Assembly (NCBI GenBank): GCA_016190585.1
Contig: JACPQH010000028.1
Location: 1 to 18,669, forward strand
Direction of reading: 5' to 3'
Source of the DNA: Chloroflexota bacterium
Lineage (GTDB): Bacteria; Chloroflexota; Dehalococcoidia; Dehalococcoidales; RBG-16-60-22
Length of the DNA: 18,669 nucleotides
The notes under the pieces are model-generated. The model did no database searches, had not been told where the DNA came from, and saw nothing but the letters and a program-made list of their open reading frames with translations. Of this stretch, positions 1 to 6,236 are shown one piece after another; positions within the stretch are counted from its first letter, which is position 1, and each line of letters opens with the position of its first letter. The translations under genes and the position numbers were made by a program.

Positions 1-363
1 CTTTCCACGCGATTTCTCTTTTTACGAACAATACTGATTCGACGTATTTGACACACCATTTTACGAAAATGTAAAAGCGTTTTCTATCATAAAAATGGTC
101 GAATAAGGTAGGGCAGTGAATCCACAGATCGTAAGCTTTACTAACGTCTTTATCTTCCATAAAGTTCTGACCCAATTTTGGATATATGGACATTTAATCC
201 TCCTGCGTATCAAGCTTTCATGTGTGCTTAACAAATAGTTCCCGATCAATTGTCCTTTATCGAGCAAAGACAGCACCCTTGGGTAGCTTCCTTTGATAAT
301 ACCTGAGGCCAATTTATTGGTAGCAGCATAAGCTTACCTTTGCTTGAATATAAAGCTTTGCCG
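1..363. other. AT-rich flank with no convincing gene
   Basis: This stretch is visibly AT-rich compared with the chromosomal part of the window. A minus-strand reading frame of about 83 codons (312 to 61) exists. It begins with TTG, has no ribosome binding site and shows no recognisable motif, so I do not call it. The last bases (354-360, ctttgcc) mirror the outer end of the older IS remnant that follows. The stretch probably belongs to the mobile region, since no comM 3' sequence that would mark the island's other end is present. Confidence 0.4.
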
Positions 364-502
364 GGCAAAGTACAATCGTTCCATATATTTAGGCACCACT
401 CTCTTTAGATACTGGTATAGGGGTAGAGTAGCATCGAGTACCATTTTAGCCTTAGCTGATTTCCTCCGATTAAGGTTACCTCCTAGTCCGTATCTGTCTT
501 AC
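364..502 (-). pseudogene. Decayed 3' end of an older IS related to the intact neighbour
   Basis: The stretch starts with ggcaaagtaca, almost the terminal repeat of the intact IS at 511, and then follows the same layout as the intact 3' end. Read on the minus strand it encodes RRKSAKAKMVLDATL, clearly related to RRRSVRKGKPVFDASL at the C-terminus of the intact transposase. A one-base deletion and an in-frame stop break the frame. It is therefore a diverged, dead relative and not a duplicate of the neighbour. The intact IS is inserted at its inner edge. Bases 1909 to about 1940 may be the continuation of the same remnant (ctcgaggcc then gataaatcg against ctctcaggcc then gataatatcg in the intact copy), with weaker support. 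Confidence 0.65.
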
Positions 503-510
503 CTCGAGGC
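503..510. repeat. Target-site duplication, left copy (ctcgaggc)
   Basis: The eight bases ctcgaggc lie directly outside the left inverted repeat and recur directly outside the right one at 1909-1916. Eight base pairs is the duplication length typical of IS6-family insertion. The perfect match implies a fairly recent simple insertion rather than recombination between copies. Confidence 0.85.
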
Positions 511-526
511 GGCAAAGTACACTCTT
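511..526 (+). repeat. Terminal inverted repeat, left end of the IS
   Basis: The sequence ggcaaagtacactctt is the exact inverse of 1893-1908. The transposase stop codon lies directly at its inner edge (527). Confidence 0.85.
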
Positions 527-1561
527 TTAGGCACTCTCACTCTTAACCTCTATAGGCGTTAGGCTAGCATCGAAGACAGGCTTTCCCTTCCTCACTGAAC
601 GCCTGCGGTAAAGGCTTACCTGATAGTCTATGTCAGGCACGCTCTCAGGCCGGATAATATCGTTCCAGTCCTTGAAGGGGACTACCTTGCTGGCAGCTTG
701 GGCGGGCGGGATATTACCGCAGCCCTCGTTCTGCTTAAAGAAGTTGTAGTTAATTAACCAACCACCCGTCAAGAGCCGGATAGTCTCAATATCGTTGTAT
801 TTCTGGAATACCTCCGTCCTTTGCTCTAGCGTCTTATGGAAACGCTCAATCTCAGCCGTAGATTCCCCACTCGATACCGTCTTGAATGGTCCACCTTGCC
901 TGTGTTCTGTCTTTTGCGCATATTCATCCCCAACCCCGCTAATATAAGATTTGAGTTTATCGGTTACTACCACCCTCGGATATTTCCCCGCCCTTATCCT
1001 TGCCAATCGCATTAACATTCTGGCATCCCTCGCGCCTCTGGTGAATGAAACGTAAGAAGCTAAAAGGTAATTGGTCTTGGAATCCAGAATGTCCCAAAAG
1101 TAGACATTGCGATCCCCCAGCTTCATGTACGTTTCATCAGCTACCCATGTATCACCCACGTCGGGCTTGAAGTCCTTAGCCTGCTTAATCGCTTCTTTCG
1201 TAAAGCGTTTTACCCAGTTCCAGTAATTGCTTTCACTCATATCGGTGTTGTAGTCCTGACGGAACTGCTGCTGGATAGCGTCAAGGGACATGCCGCCGTA
1301 GTACATTCCTAAAGCAGAAGCTACCTGTTTGGCGGGTGTCTTCATCTTAAAGATTTTCTCGCTAACAGGCTTGGCAAGCCCGATGCTTCCTGTTGACCGT
1401 GTAAGCGTGCTTCCCTTCAAAGGCGGATGGGGCGTGCCATGCTTCCCTAGATACTGGATATGCTTCTGGATAACCTTCCCATTTACGTGGGTGGTCTCTA
1501 CTTCGTAGTCATACCAGTTACCAGAACCGGGCGGGATTTCTTTTGAACGTATGAAGCTCAT
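527..1561 (-). CDS. DDE transposase, IS6/IS240-like
   Basis: This 344-residue protein catalyses cut-and-insert of the surrounding element. An N-terminal segment (about 1-50) with a basic, beta-rich look precedes a helix-turn-helix-like region (about 75-125, including YYGGMSLDAIQQQF and the SNYWNWVKRF recognition-helix type segment). The catalytic core follows, with acidic residues at D142 (WVADETYMKLGD), D201 (VVVTDKLKSY) and E239 (TAEIERFHKTLEQR). This spacing and the ERFH motif are those of the IS6/IS240 DDE fold. The ATG start has AAGGA about eight bases upstream. The ORF is open and full length, so the enzyme is probably active. The N-terminal segment is longer than in classical IS6 transposases of about 230-240 residues. 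Confidence 0.88.
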   Translation of the reverse strand: MSFIRSKEIPPGSGNWYDYEVETTHVNGKVIQKHIQYLGKHGTPHPPLKGSTLTRSTGSIGLAKPVSEKIFKMKTPAKQVASALGMYYGGMSLDAIQQQFRQDYNTDMSESNYWNWVKRFTKEAIKQAKDFKPDVGDTWVADETYMKLGDRNVYFWDILDSKTNYLLASYVSFTRGARDARMLMRLARIRAGKYPRVVVTDKLKSYISGVGDEYAQKTEHRQGGPFKTVSSGESTAEIERFHKTLEQRTEVFQKYNDIETIRLLTGGWLINYNFFKQNEGCGNIPPAQAASKVVPFKDWNDIIRPESVPDIDYQVSLYRRRSVRKGKPVFDASLTPIEVKSESA

Positions 1562-1640
1562 TTATTATTCCTTATTATGAGTTAGGCATTTGAATCCCTT
1601 AAATATATGTGTTAAGCTCACATCCAAAGAGGTAGTAGAG

Positions 1641-1796
1641 ATGTTTAACTTTAAAGGGTACGCTCGTGGTTTCGCGACTCTGTGTGTTGTAGGTGCGGTT
1701 TTTCTTTTTGCGACTGACAAACCTCAAGCAGCCTATTCTGTATTGATTTTAGGCTTCGTTGCATTCGCGCTATCAGTATTGAGTCGCAAATTATGA
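1641..1796 (+). CDS. Possible small two-pass membrane protein inside the IS (alternative to 1651-1848)
   Basis: An ATG preceded by aaagagg at good spacing opens a 51-codon frame. It encodes two hydrophobic segments (GFATLCVVGAVFLFA and YSVLILGFVAFALSVL) joined by a short polar turn, ending in a basic SRKL tail. It is antisense to the IS transposase and overlaps, on the other strand, the 65-codon frame at 1651-1848. A hydrophobic frame and a hydrophilic antisense frame are expected shadows of each other, so probably only one is a gene. I cannot decide which. No family is recognised. Confidence 0.35.
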   Translation: MFNFKGYARGFATLCVVGAVFLFATDKPQAAYSVLILGFVAFALSVLSRKL

Positions 1797-1848
1797 CAAC
1801 GATCAGGAAAATTCCTACAGCTATCAATCCTTGCTGTGAACTATCCAC
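1651..1848 (-). CDS. Small single-pass membrane protein, possible IS passenger
   Basis: A GTG start lies seven bases after a near-perfect ribosome binding site (aaggagg, minus strand, just inside the right IS end). The 65-residue product has one N-terminal transmembrane helix (LIAVGIFLIVVIICDSILIA). A basic, helical and probably coiled cytoplasmic part follows (RMQRSLKSIQNRLLEVCQSQ), with a charged tail. It reads in the same direction as the transposase, about 90 bases upstream, so the two could share a transcript. If real, it is a passenger or accessory gene of this IS. No family is recognised. A competing plus-strand frame overlaps it. Confidence 0.45.
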   Translation of the reverse strand: MDSSQQGLIAVGIFLIVVIICDSILIARMQRSLKSIQNRLLEVCQSQKEKPHLQHTESRNHERTL

Positions 1849-1892
1849 TATTCACCCTCCTTAATATTAGAACTTAGGCACTCTCGTCAAGT

Positions 1893-1908
1893 AAGAGTGT
1901 ACTTTGCC
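1893..1908 (-). repeat. Terminal inverted repeat, right end of the IS
   Basis: The sequence aagagtgtactttgcc is the exact reverse complement of 511-526. Confidence 0.85.
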
Positions 1909-1916
1909 CTCGAGGC
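1909..1916. repeat. Target-site duplication, right copy (ctcgaggc)
   Basis: This is an exact direct copy of 503-510 immediately outside the right inverted repeat. Confidence 0.85.
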
Positions 1917-1923
1917 CATGGTT

Positions 1924-1951
1924 TTGATAAATCGGGAGGCCGTGTTATACT
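1924..1951 (+). promoter_or_regulatory. Sigma-70-like promoter (TTGATA - 16 - TATACT)
   Basis: TTGATA at 1924-1929 and TATACT at 1946-1951 are separated by 16 bases. The predicted transcript would start near 1958, run through two strong hairpins and reach the 37-codon ORF at 2081. The promoter sits just outside the IS, possibly within the older IS remnant, so a chance match remains possible. Confidence 0.45.
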
Positions 1952-1970
1952 CTAAATGGTTGTGGCCTGA

Positions 1971-2010
1971 GCCTGGCAGGTCTGCTAGGCCAGGGTTCGA
2001 CTACCTGGGC
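1971..2010 (+). other. Tandem hairpins in a possible structured leader
   Basis: Bases 1971-1990 (gcctggcaggtctgctaggc) fold on themselves, with up to nine pairs including one G-U. Directly after, ccagg (1990-1994) and cctgg (2004-2008) enclose a loop with the T-loop-like string gttcgac. No run of T follows, so this is not an ordinary terminator. It lies between a good promoter and a small ORF with a good ribosome binding site, as a leader or small RNA would. I do not recognise a known RNA class. Confidence 0.35.
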
Positions 2011-2080
2011 GGTTGCCGGTTCCGTGGTTCTCCTTCTAACTAAGCTAAGCCTTATTGCTCAAGATAAACGGAGGTTTGCC

Positions 2081-2194
2081 ATGGAACAAAGAAAAGGACT
2101 AACATCTAAGCTCGGCAAGGGATGTCTTGATTCAACTGCGTTGACCGGCATCTGCGTTGGGCTAGCCCTGCCCTGCTCAGTCCACAACCGTTAA
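2081..2194 (+). CDS. Possible 37-residue peptide of unknown function
   Basis: The ATG is preceded by acggagg at six-base spacing, one of the better ribosome binding sites in the mobile region. The product begins MEQRKGLTSKLGKG, then has a mildly hydrophobic stretch with two cysteines (LTGICVGLALPCSV). It lies downstream of a promoter and a hairpin-rich stretch and about 60 bases before the next promoter. It could be a leader peptide, a short toxin-like peptide or a chance ORF. Nothing in it is recognised. Confidence 0.35.
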   Translation: MEQRKGLTSKLGKGCLDSTALTGICVGLALPCSVHNR

Positions 2195-2251
2195 CTACTA
2201 GTAAAAACCTCGCTCTCCCTAGACGAATTCCTTCCCCGCGTCACCTCCTGC

Positions 2252-2280
2252 TTGAAGAGCACTTGCTATTGTTATATACT
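2252..2280 (+). promoter_or_regulatory. Sigma-70-like promoter of the two-gene cassette (TTGAAG - 17 - TATACT)
   Basis: TTGAAG at 2252-2257 and TATACT at 2275-2280 are 17 bases apart. The expected start is near 2287, about 40 bases before the TTG start codon at 2327, leaving room for the AAGGAGG ribosome binding site. This is the natural promoter for the genes at 2327-4308 and possibly through the recombinase. Confidence 0.55.
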
Positions 2281-2326
2281 CCGTTAAACCCAAGAACGCT
2301 TGTGCTATTGGCGAAGGAGGTGGTCA

Positions 2327-3439
2327 TTGCCGAAGCATAGGACTCTGTCGCTCGAGACACTGATCAACACCATCGATTGGTACATTCTTCAGCAGTACTT
2401 CGGACGCCTTGGCAACCGAGGGCCGCAGGCATGGGATGCTTTCAACCCCGATGCGATGCAGTTCTTCTTGGACGATCCAAAGAACGCTGAAGTATCCGGC
2501 ATCATCAACGATGACTTCCAGCAGGTCAACGACCTCGGCCAGGACTCAACGGGACTTCTATTCAGAGCCTGCAAGAAATACGATATAGAGTTTGGGGCAG
2601 ATGAGATGCCCGTAAAGCTGGCGATGAGGTTGTTCCTGAACTATCCCGATGCCTTTGATTTTGCCTATAGCCGATACGTTCTTTACAACGCAGCTTCCAG
2701 GCTTAGCATTTACCCATTGCCAGGTGTAAAAAACCTGAAGATTGGCTCCGTCCAAATCGGTGCATTCCGAGAGGGAATCCAGCGCCACTTCTCCCAACAG
2801 GCCAAAGGAGAACAGTGCATAGTGCGCCCATTTGAAGATCGCGGAGAAACCGTGATTTTGATTCGTCACGGTACATACATAAGAACCATTCCTTTTTGGG
2901 ACGGCGACCAAGTGAGCACAAATAGCTTCCGTCCGGCTATTGAGGATGTGCTGGTTTATGACCCAATGGGGAACCAACTGCAGATTAGAGCTGCCCTTGA
3001 GAAAGACAGGCAAGCATACCTGGAGTACTTCGCCGTATGCATGGCTGAAGACCCAACACTTGCGGAACGTGCCAGAAAAGAAGAGGTGTTTACCCTTGTC
3101 CCGCTGCAAGAAGGGACTTTCAGTTTCAGTGGCAACGGGCCCATTTTCCAGATAGATCTTGTCAGGCTCAAAATGAAACGATACGGGGTGAGTAACCTTG
3201 TTCTAGACCTTAAGGCACGGGACATCCAGGCAGCGTTCAGACACGATCTGGGAACACTCACGATGAGAGGCGGAGTTCTGCTGGAGGCTCGCTTCAGATT
3301 TCACCTGCGCTATCCTCCTCAGAAGCCATTCAGAGTCACGGCCGACATTGTACCTCCTTCCCGCATTACCCTCGCCCAGAAACAAGGGAGTAAAGGTGTC
3401 GAACTTTACTTGACCGAGCAGGGAGTAAAGCTTCATTGA
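2327..3439 (+). CDS. Uncharacterised protein A of a coupled two-gene cassette
   Basis: The product has 370 residues and I do not recognise its family. The TTG start at 2327 is chosen because a strong AAGGAGG (2314-2320) sits six bases upstream; the frame is open further 5' but without such a site. The N-terminal third is helical and aromatic-rich (TLINTIDWYILQQYFGRLG, then a segment ending RYVLYNAASRL). The middle and C-terminal parts are predicted mixed beta strands, including RPFEDRGETVILIRHGTYIR, a PAIEDVLVYDPMGNQL segment and basic beta hairpins near the end (RFRFHLRYPPQKPFRV). There is no signal peptide, membrane helix or obvious nucleotide-binding motif. Its stop overlaps the start of the next gene by three bases in the string ttga, so both are probably translated together and act together. 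GC content is lower than in the chromosomal genes, consistent with island cargo. Confidence 0.75.
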   Translation: MPKHRTLSLETLINTIDWYILQQYFGRLGNRGPQAWDAFNPDAMQFFLDDPKNAEVSGIINDDFQQVNDLGQDSTGLLFRACKKYDIEFGADEMPVKLAMRLFLNYPDAFDFAYSRYVLYNAASRLSIYPLPGVKNLKIGSVQIGAFREGIQRHFSQQAKGEQCIVRPFEDRGETVILIRHGTYIRTIPFWDGDQVSTNSFRPAIEDVLVYDPMGNQLQIRAALEKDRQAYLEYFAVCMAEDPTLAERARKEEVFTLVPLQEGTFSFSGNGPIFQIDLVRLKMKRYGVSNLVLDLKARDIQAAFRHDLGTLTMRGGVLLEARFRFHLRYPPQKPFRVTADIVPPSRITLAQKQGSKGVELYLTEQGVKLH

Positions 3440-4308
3440 TAGGCTGGATACTCGAACGGATGGAGGAAAACCCGAATGCGGTTTTCTATGGCAAGGAATT
3501 GCAGGAGCGCTTTCCCGAGTCGTTCAATCAGGCAATAGCGGATAGGCTCCTGCGCCGGCTTCCCACTGATTTTGGCAGCTATGGCTACGGACATGGCTCC
3601 TACCTGGTCATCGAGACTGAGTCTAGTTTCGAAGCCTTAGACGAGGACGATCCTGAGGCCGAGCCAATTCCATTACTGGCTGAGGACTTTGCTCAATATA
3701 AGCTCGACCTGCCAGTCCTGGCAGGGCTAATACAGCGAGCCAACCAATTGTCCGGAAAACCTACGCCGATCTCAGAACGACTATTTTTCCTGGGGGATAT
3801 TGACAGAGACGGAGTTCCAATCGGTTATGTCCTGGCGCTGGTCAACGCATCCCCCATCACCCAGGCCATTCTTCTGAGTCTTCCTGCCCTGCTCTCCAAG
3901 AGCTATCGCTCAATGTTTGCTGTTTGTCCCAGTTATGTGCCGGCTCCGCCGGAAGTGAGAAAACTTGAGGAATTGGGGATTGGCATCGTGCCGTTGACCA
4001 AGGGATTTGTTCTTCCTTCCTGGGAAATAGCGATTGTGAGTTACTCCTCCGATTTTCTTCTCTCGGAGAACTCGGTGCGGTGGCGAGGCCAAGCCTATCC
4101 TCTCAAGCCAGAACAGGCAGCAGTCTTAAGGATGTTGTATGGAACCTATAAGATGGGCACTCCAGACGTATCGTGGACGATAATACAGCAACGATTGATC
4201 ACCCTTCAAATGATCCCTTCTCGGATGCGTGACATTTTCAGAGATTCTCCACTATGGAAGACTCTGGTCATCCAAAGTGGAAAGGGCATCTACCGCCTAA
4301 ATCTCTAA
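3436..4308 (+). CDS. Uncharacterised protein B of the cassette, with probable winged helices at both ends
   Basis: The product has 290 residues and starts with a TTG that overlaps the stop of protein A (ttga), which implies coupled translation. Residues about 1-60 (GWILERMEENPNAVFYGKELQERFP, then a YGHGSYLVIE wing-like hairpin) look like a winged helix. An acidic linker follows (about 62-80). The central region, about 90-200, has an alternating alpha/beta look (ERLFFLGDI, VPIGYVLALV, a short YRSMFAVCPSYVPAP string, LEELGIGIVPL). The C-terminus, about 220-290, resembles an OmpR-type winged helix: LKPEQAAVLRMLYGTY, SRMRDIFRDSPLW, and a final SGKGIYRLNL hairpin. A DNA- or RNA-binding partner of protein A is an inference from this. 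The biological role is unknown, and its presence on an integrase island suggests accessory or defence-like cargo without proving it. Confidence 0.72.
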   Translation: MIGWILERMEENPNAVFYGKELQERFPESFNQAIADRLLRRLPTDFGSYGYGHGSYLVIETESSFEALDEDDPEAEPIPLLAEDFAQYKLDLPVLAGLIQRANQLSGKPTPISERLFFLGDIDRDGVPIGYVLALVNASPITQAILLSLPALLSKSYRSMFAVCPSYVPAPPEVRKLEELGIGIVPLTKGFVLPSWEIAIVSYSSDFLLSENSVRWRGQAYPLKPEQAAVLRMLYGTYKMGTPDVSWTIIQQRLITLQMIPSRMRDIFRDSPLWKTLVIQSGKGIYRLNL

Positions 4309-4382
4309 GTTCCCACCAAATTCGCGGAAAATACGCGTTTACCGCGCGCAACACGCCACGGTTGCCCGTTTATCCTGTTGTC

Positions 4383-4523
4383 ATGGACGAGAAAATGGGC
4401 AAGCAAAATTCCTCCCTGCAGATTGAGCGGGTCTTTGTTCCCAACCACTCTGTGATGCTCGCCGCCCTTCGCATTATCCTCGACCTGCCCCGGAAGCCGG
4501 TGAATCTCAAGGAAGCAAGGTAA
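4383..4523 (+). CDS. Small protein preceding the serine recombinase
   Basis: The 46-residue product reads MDEKMGKQNSSLQIERVF followed by VPNHSVMLAALRIILDLPRKP. The pattern IERVFVPNHSVMLAALRIIL resembles the short proteins often found directly upstream of serine recombinases in Firmicutes and Chloroflexota mobile elements. That resemblance is from memory and not from a search. The start is uncertain: the ATG at 4383 has no clear ribosome binding site, the ATG at 4395 is an alternative, and the frame is open back to 4254. The TAA stop overlaps the ATG of the next tiny ORF (taatg). Confidence 0.55.
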   Translation: MDEKMGKQNSSLQIERVFVPNHSVMLAALRIILDLPRKPVNLKEAR

Positions 4524-4603
4524 TGGACTTGCTATTAGCTTCGGAAAGAGTGATGAATGTATGCCTGACCGCACGGGCCATATCAAGCGGGCAGGAGGAT
4601 TGA
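4523..4603 (+). CDS. Possible 26-residue coupling ORF before the recombinase
   Basis: It starts within the taatg overlap with the preceding stop and ends one base before the recombinase ATG. The whole gap between the two genes is thus an open frame (MDLLLASERVMNVCLTARAI, then SSGQED). Its last codons contain the AGGAGG that serves the recombinase. It may exist only to keep ribosomes flowing into the recombinase, or it may be chance. No homology is recognised. Confidence 0.3.
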   Translation: MDLLLASERVMNVCLTARAISSGQED

Positions 4604-4604
4604 G

Positions 4605-6236
4605 ATGACAATAGAGGCTCAAAAGGCAGCCAGGATCGTAGCCACGTATGAAAGGGTCAGTTCCGAAGACCAGAGAGAACGCGATACCATAAGAACCCAG
4701 CAAGATGAGCTTGCCAGGAGACTAGAGAGCGATCCAAGCGCCGTTCTGTTCAAAAGGTATGCGGATAACGGTGTGACTGGTACCAGACCACTGGCAGACC
4801 GTCCTTCGGGCAAACAACTACTTCGGGATGCGGAAAGCCATCTCTTTAACGAGCTGTGGATTTACAATTTAAAACGTTTGGGGCGCAAGAAGATCGACCT
4901 CCTGGTTTTGCAACAACGTTTCAAGTCTTTGGGCATAAAGGTTATCAGCCTTCAAGAGGGAGAGCTAACGGGCATCGGCTTTGATATCCATGCCATCCTT
5001 GCCGATTATGACCGGGAATACTTTTTGAATCTTTCCGCCGACGGGATGAACCGCGCCGCCAGGGAAGGCCGCTACACCGGCGGGATTGTCCCCCTTGGTT
5101 ATAAGGTCGTCGGCCAGAAGCAGACCGCCCACCTCGAGCCCAGCACCGAAACCATGTGGGCGGACCTCAGCGAAGCCGATGTGGTCAGAAGATTGTACAA
5201 CCACCTGACACTGGATGGCTGGAGCTGCGTCAGGATTGCTAAAGAATTCAACGGACTTGGTCTCCCAACCGACTACATCCACGACAACCGGGAAGTCGAA
5301 ATCAAGGGCCAGCGCAAGAAGCATACTCAGGGGGTATGGAGGTCGGGGCACATCCGCAACCTGGTGGTAAACCCTATTTACAAGGGTGTGCTTCAATACG
5401 GCCGCAGGTCGGATAAACCGGACAGGGAAGTCATATCCAAAACGATACCCAGCCTGGCCCTAGTGAGCGAGGAAGTCTGGAACGCGGCACAGGAAACCCT
5501 GAAACGGAACCGGACCATCGGCCCTTCTGCAGGTCGAGTCTATCTACTGAAGTCGGTAATCAAGTGTGGTAACTGTGGGCTGACTTATGTTGCCTCATGG
5601 AACGAGAACCGAAACCAAGTCTGGTACCGCTGTAACGGCCATCTAACCGGACGAGGACCAACGGAAGGCAGATGCACGGCTAAAGATGTTAAGGGAGACT
5701 ACCTGGAGCCGGTGGTCTGGACTGACATTGATACTTTTCTTCGCGACCCGGGCAGCGACCTTATTAAAGAACTGGCCGGGGAACAGGAAGATAATACCTC
5801 TGCGCTTGTCCAAGAAGCCGAGCGGATAACCCTGGAAAAGGCAATGGAGCAGCTTGCCGCTAGACGGAAGAATGCCATCAACCTCGGTACCAGGGGCAGG
5901 ATAACAGACGCGGAGTTAGATGAGCTTCTGGATGAAATAACTCGAAAGAAGGCTGTGGTCCAAGAAAAGTTACAAGCTCTCCAGCCGGAAGTAGAAGAGG
6001 AACCGATAAAGCAATTGGATGAAGATCTTGTAACTGAGCTTCGGAAGCGACTGGATGCGGGACTAACGCCTCTTCAGAAGCAGGAGATCGTAAGGCTCCT
6101 AGTCAAAAAGATAACCATTTACACCGAGGGAGCAGAACGTAAACGCCGGGCATTGATAGAATACCGATTCACGAAGCCTGCATCGGTAGCAGTCCCGACT
6201 TCCACGGGCAGGGATTCATGGCGCCCACCAGCATGA
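4605..6236 (+). CDS. Large serine recombinase (site-specific integrase)
   Basis: The 543-residue product integrates and probably excises the island by serine-mediated strand exchange. The resolvase catalytic domain is at about 10-155: Y15-x-R17-V-S19, with S19 as the expected nucleophile, plus arginines in NLKRLGRKK at about 88-96. The Recombinase DNA-binding domain is at about 160-290 ([34 protein letters not shown]). The zinc ribbon uses C321, C324, C343 and C357. A coiled-coil segment lies at about 405-460 and a C-terminal helix region follows. The ATG has AGGAGG six bases upstream. All key residues are present, so it should be active. The final codons ([10 protein letters not shown]) are read from comM target DNA, so the pre-integration protein must end differently. 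It overlaps the truncated comM frame tail to tail by 68 bases. Confidence 0.92.
   Translation: MTIEAQKAARIVATYERVSSEDQRERDTIRTQQDELARRLESDPSAVLFKRYADNGVTGTRPLADRPSGKQLLRDAESHLFNELWIYNLKRLGRKKIDLLVLQQRFKSLGIKVISLQEGELTGIGFDIHAILADYDREYFLNLSADGMNRAAREGRYTGGIVPLGYKVVGQKQTAHLEPSTETMWADLSEADVVRRLYNHLTLDGWSCVRIAKEFNGLGLPTDYIHDNREVEIKGQRKKHTQGVWRSGHIRNLVVNPIYKGVLQYGRRSDKPDREVISKTIPSLALVSEEVWNAAQETLKRNRTIGPSAGRVYLLKSVIKCGNCGLTYVASWNENRNQVWYRCNGHLTGRGPTEGRCTAKDVKGDYLEPVVWTDIDTFLRDPGSDLIKELAGEQEDNTSALVQEAERITLEKAMEQLAARRKNAINLGTRGRITDAELDELLDEITRKKAVVQEKLQALQPEVEEEPIKQLDEDLVTELRKRLDAGLTPLQKQEIVRLLVKKITIYTEGAERKRRALIEYRFTKPASVAVPTSTGRDSWRPPA

Larger units (their letters stand above)
511..1908 (-). mobile_element. 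Intact IS6/IS240-like insertion sequence, about 1.4 kb
   Basis: Both ends are defined by the sequence. The left terminal repeat ggcaaagtacactctt (511-526) and its exact reverse complement at 1893-1908 bound the element, and an 8-bp direct repeat (ctcgaggc) flanks it. Inside are a full-length DDE transposase on the minus strand and about 330 bp upstream of it that hold one or two small ORFs with good ribosome binding sites. Everything needed for movement looks intact. The family assignment rests on the transposase motifs and the 8-bp duplication; the exact subfamily is not certain. Confidence 0.85.

Noticed and set aside
61..312. Minus-strand 83-codon ORF near the left edge
   Set aside because: TTG start, no ribosome binding site, no domain-like pattern, AT-rich decayed mobile flank.
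344..562. Plus-strand 72-codon ORF
   Set aside because: It runs antisense across the old IS remnant and into the intact IS end; it is a by-product of the repeated IS 3' ends.
4305..4703. Minus-strand 132-codon ORF opposite the small pre-recombinase genes
   Set aside because: Antisense to better supported frames that have good start signals and a complete recombinase.
1..6204. CRISPR array or diversity-generating retroelement in the mobile region
   Set aside because: No regularly spaced repeats, no reverse transcriptase and no template/variable repeat pair were seen.
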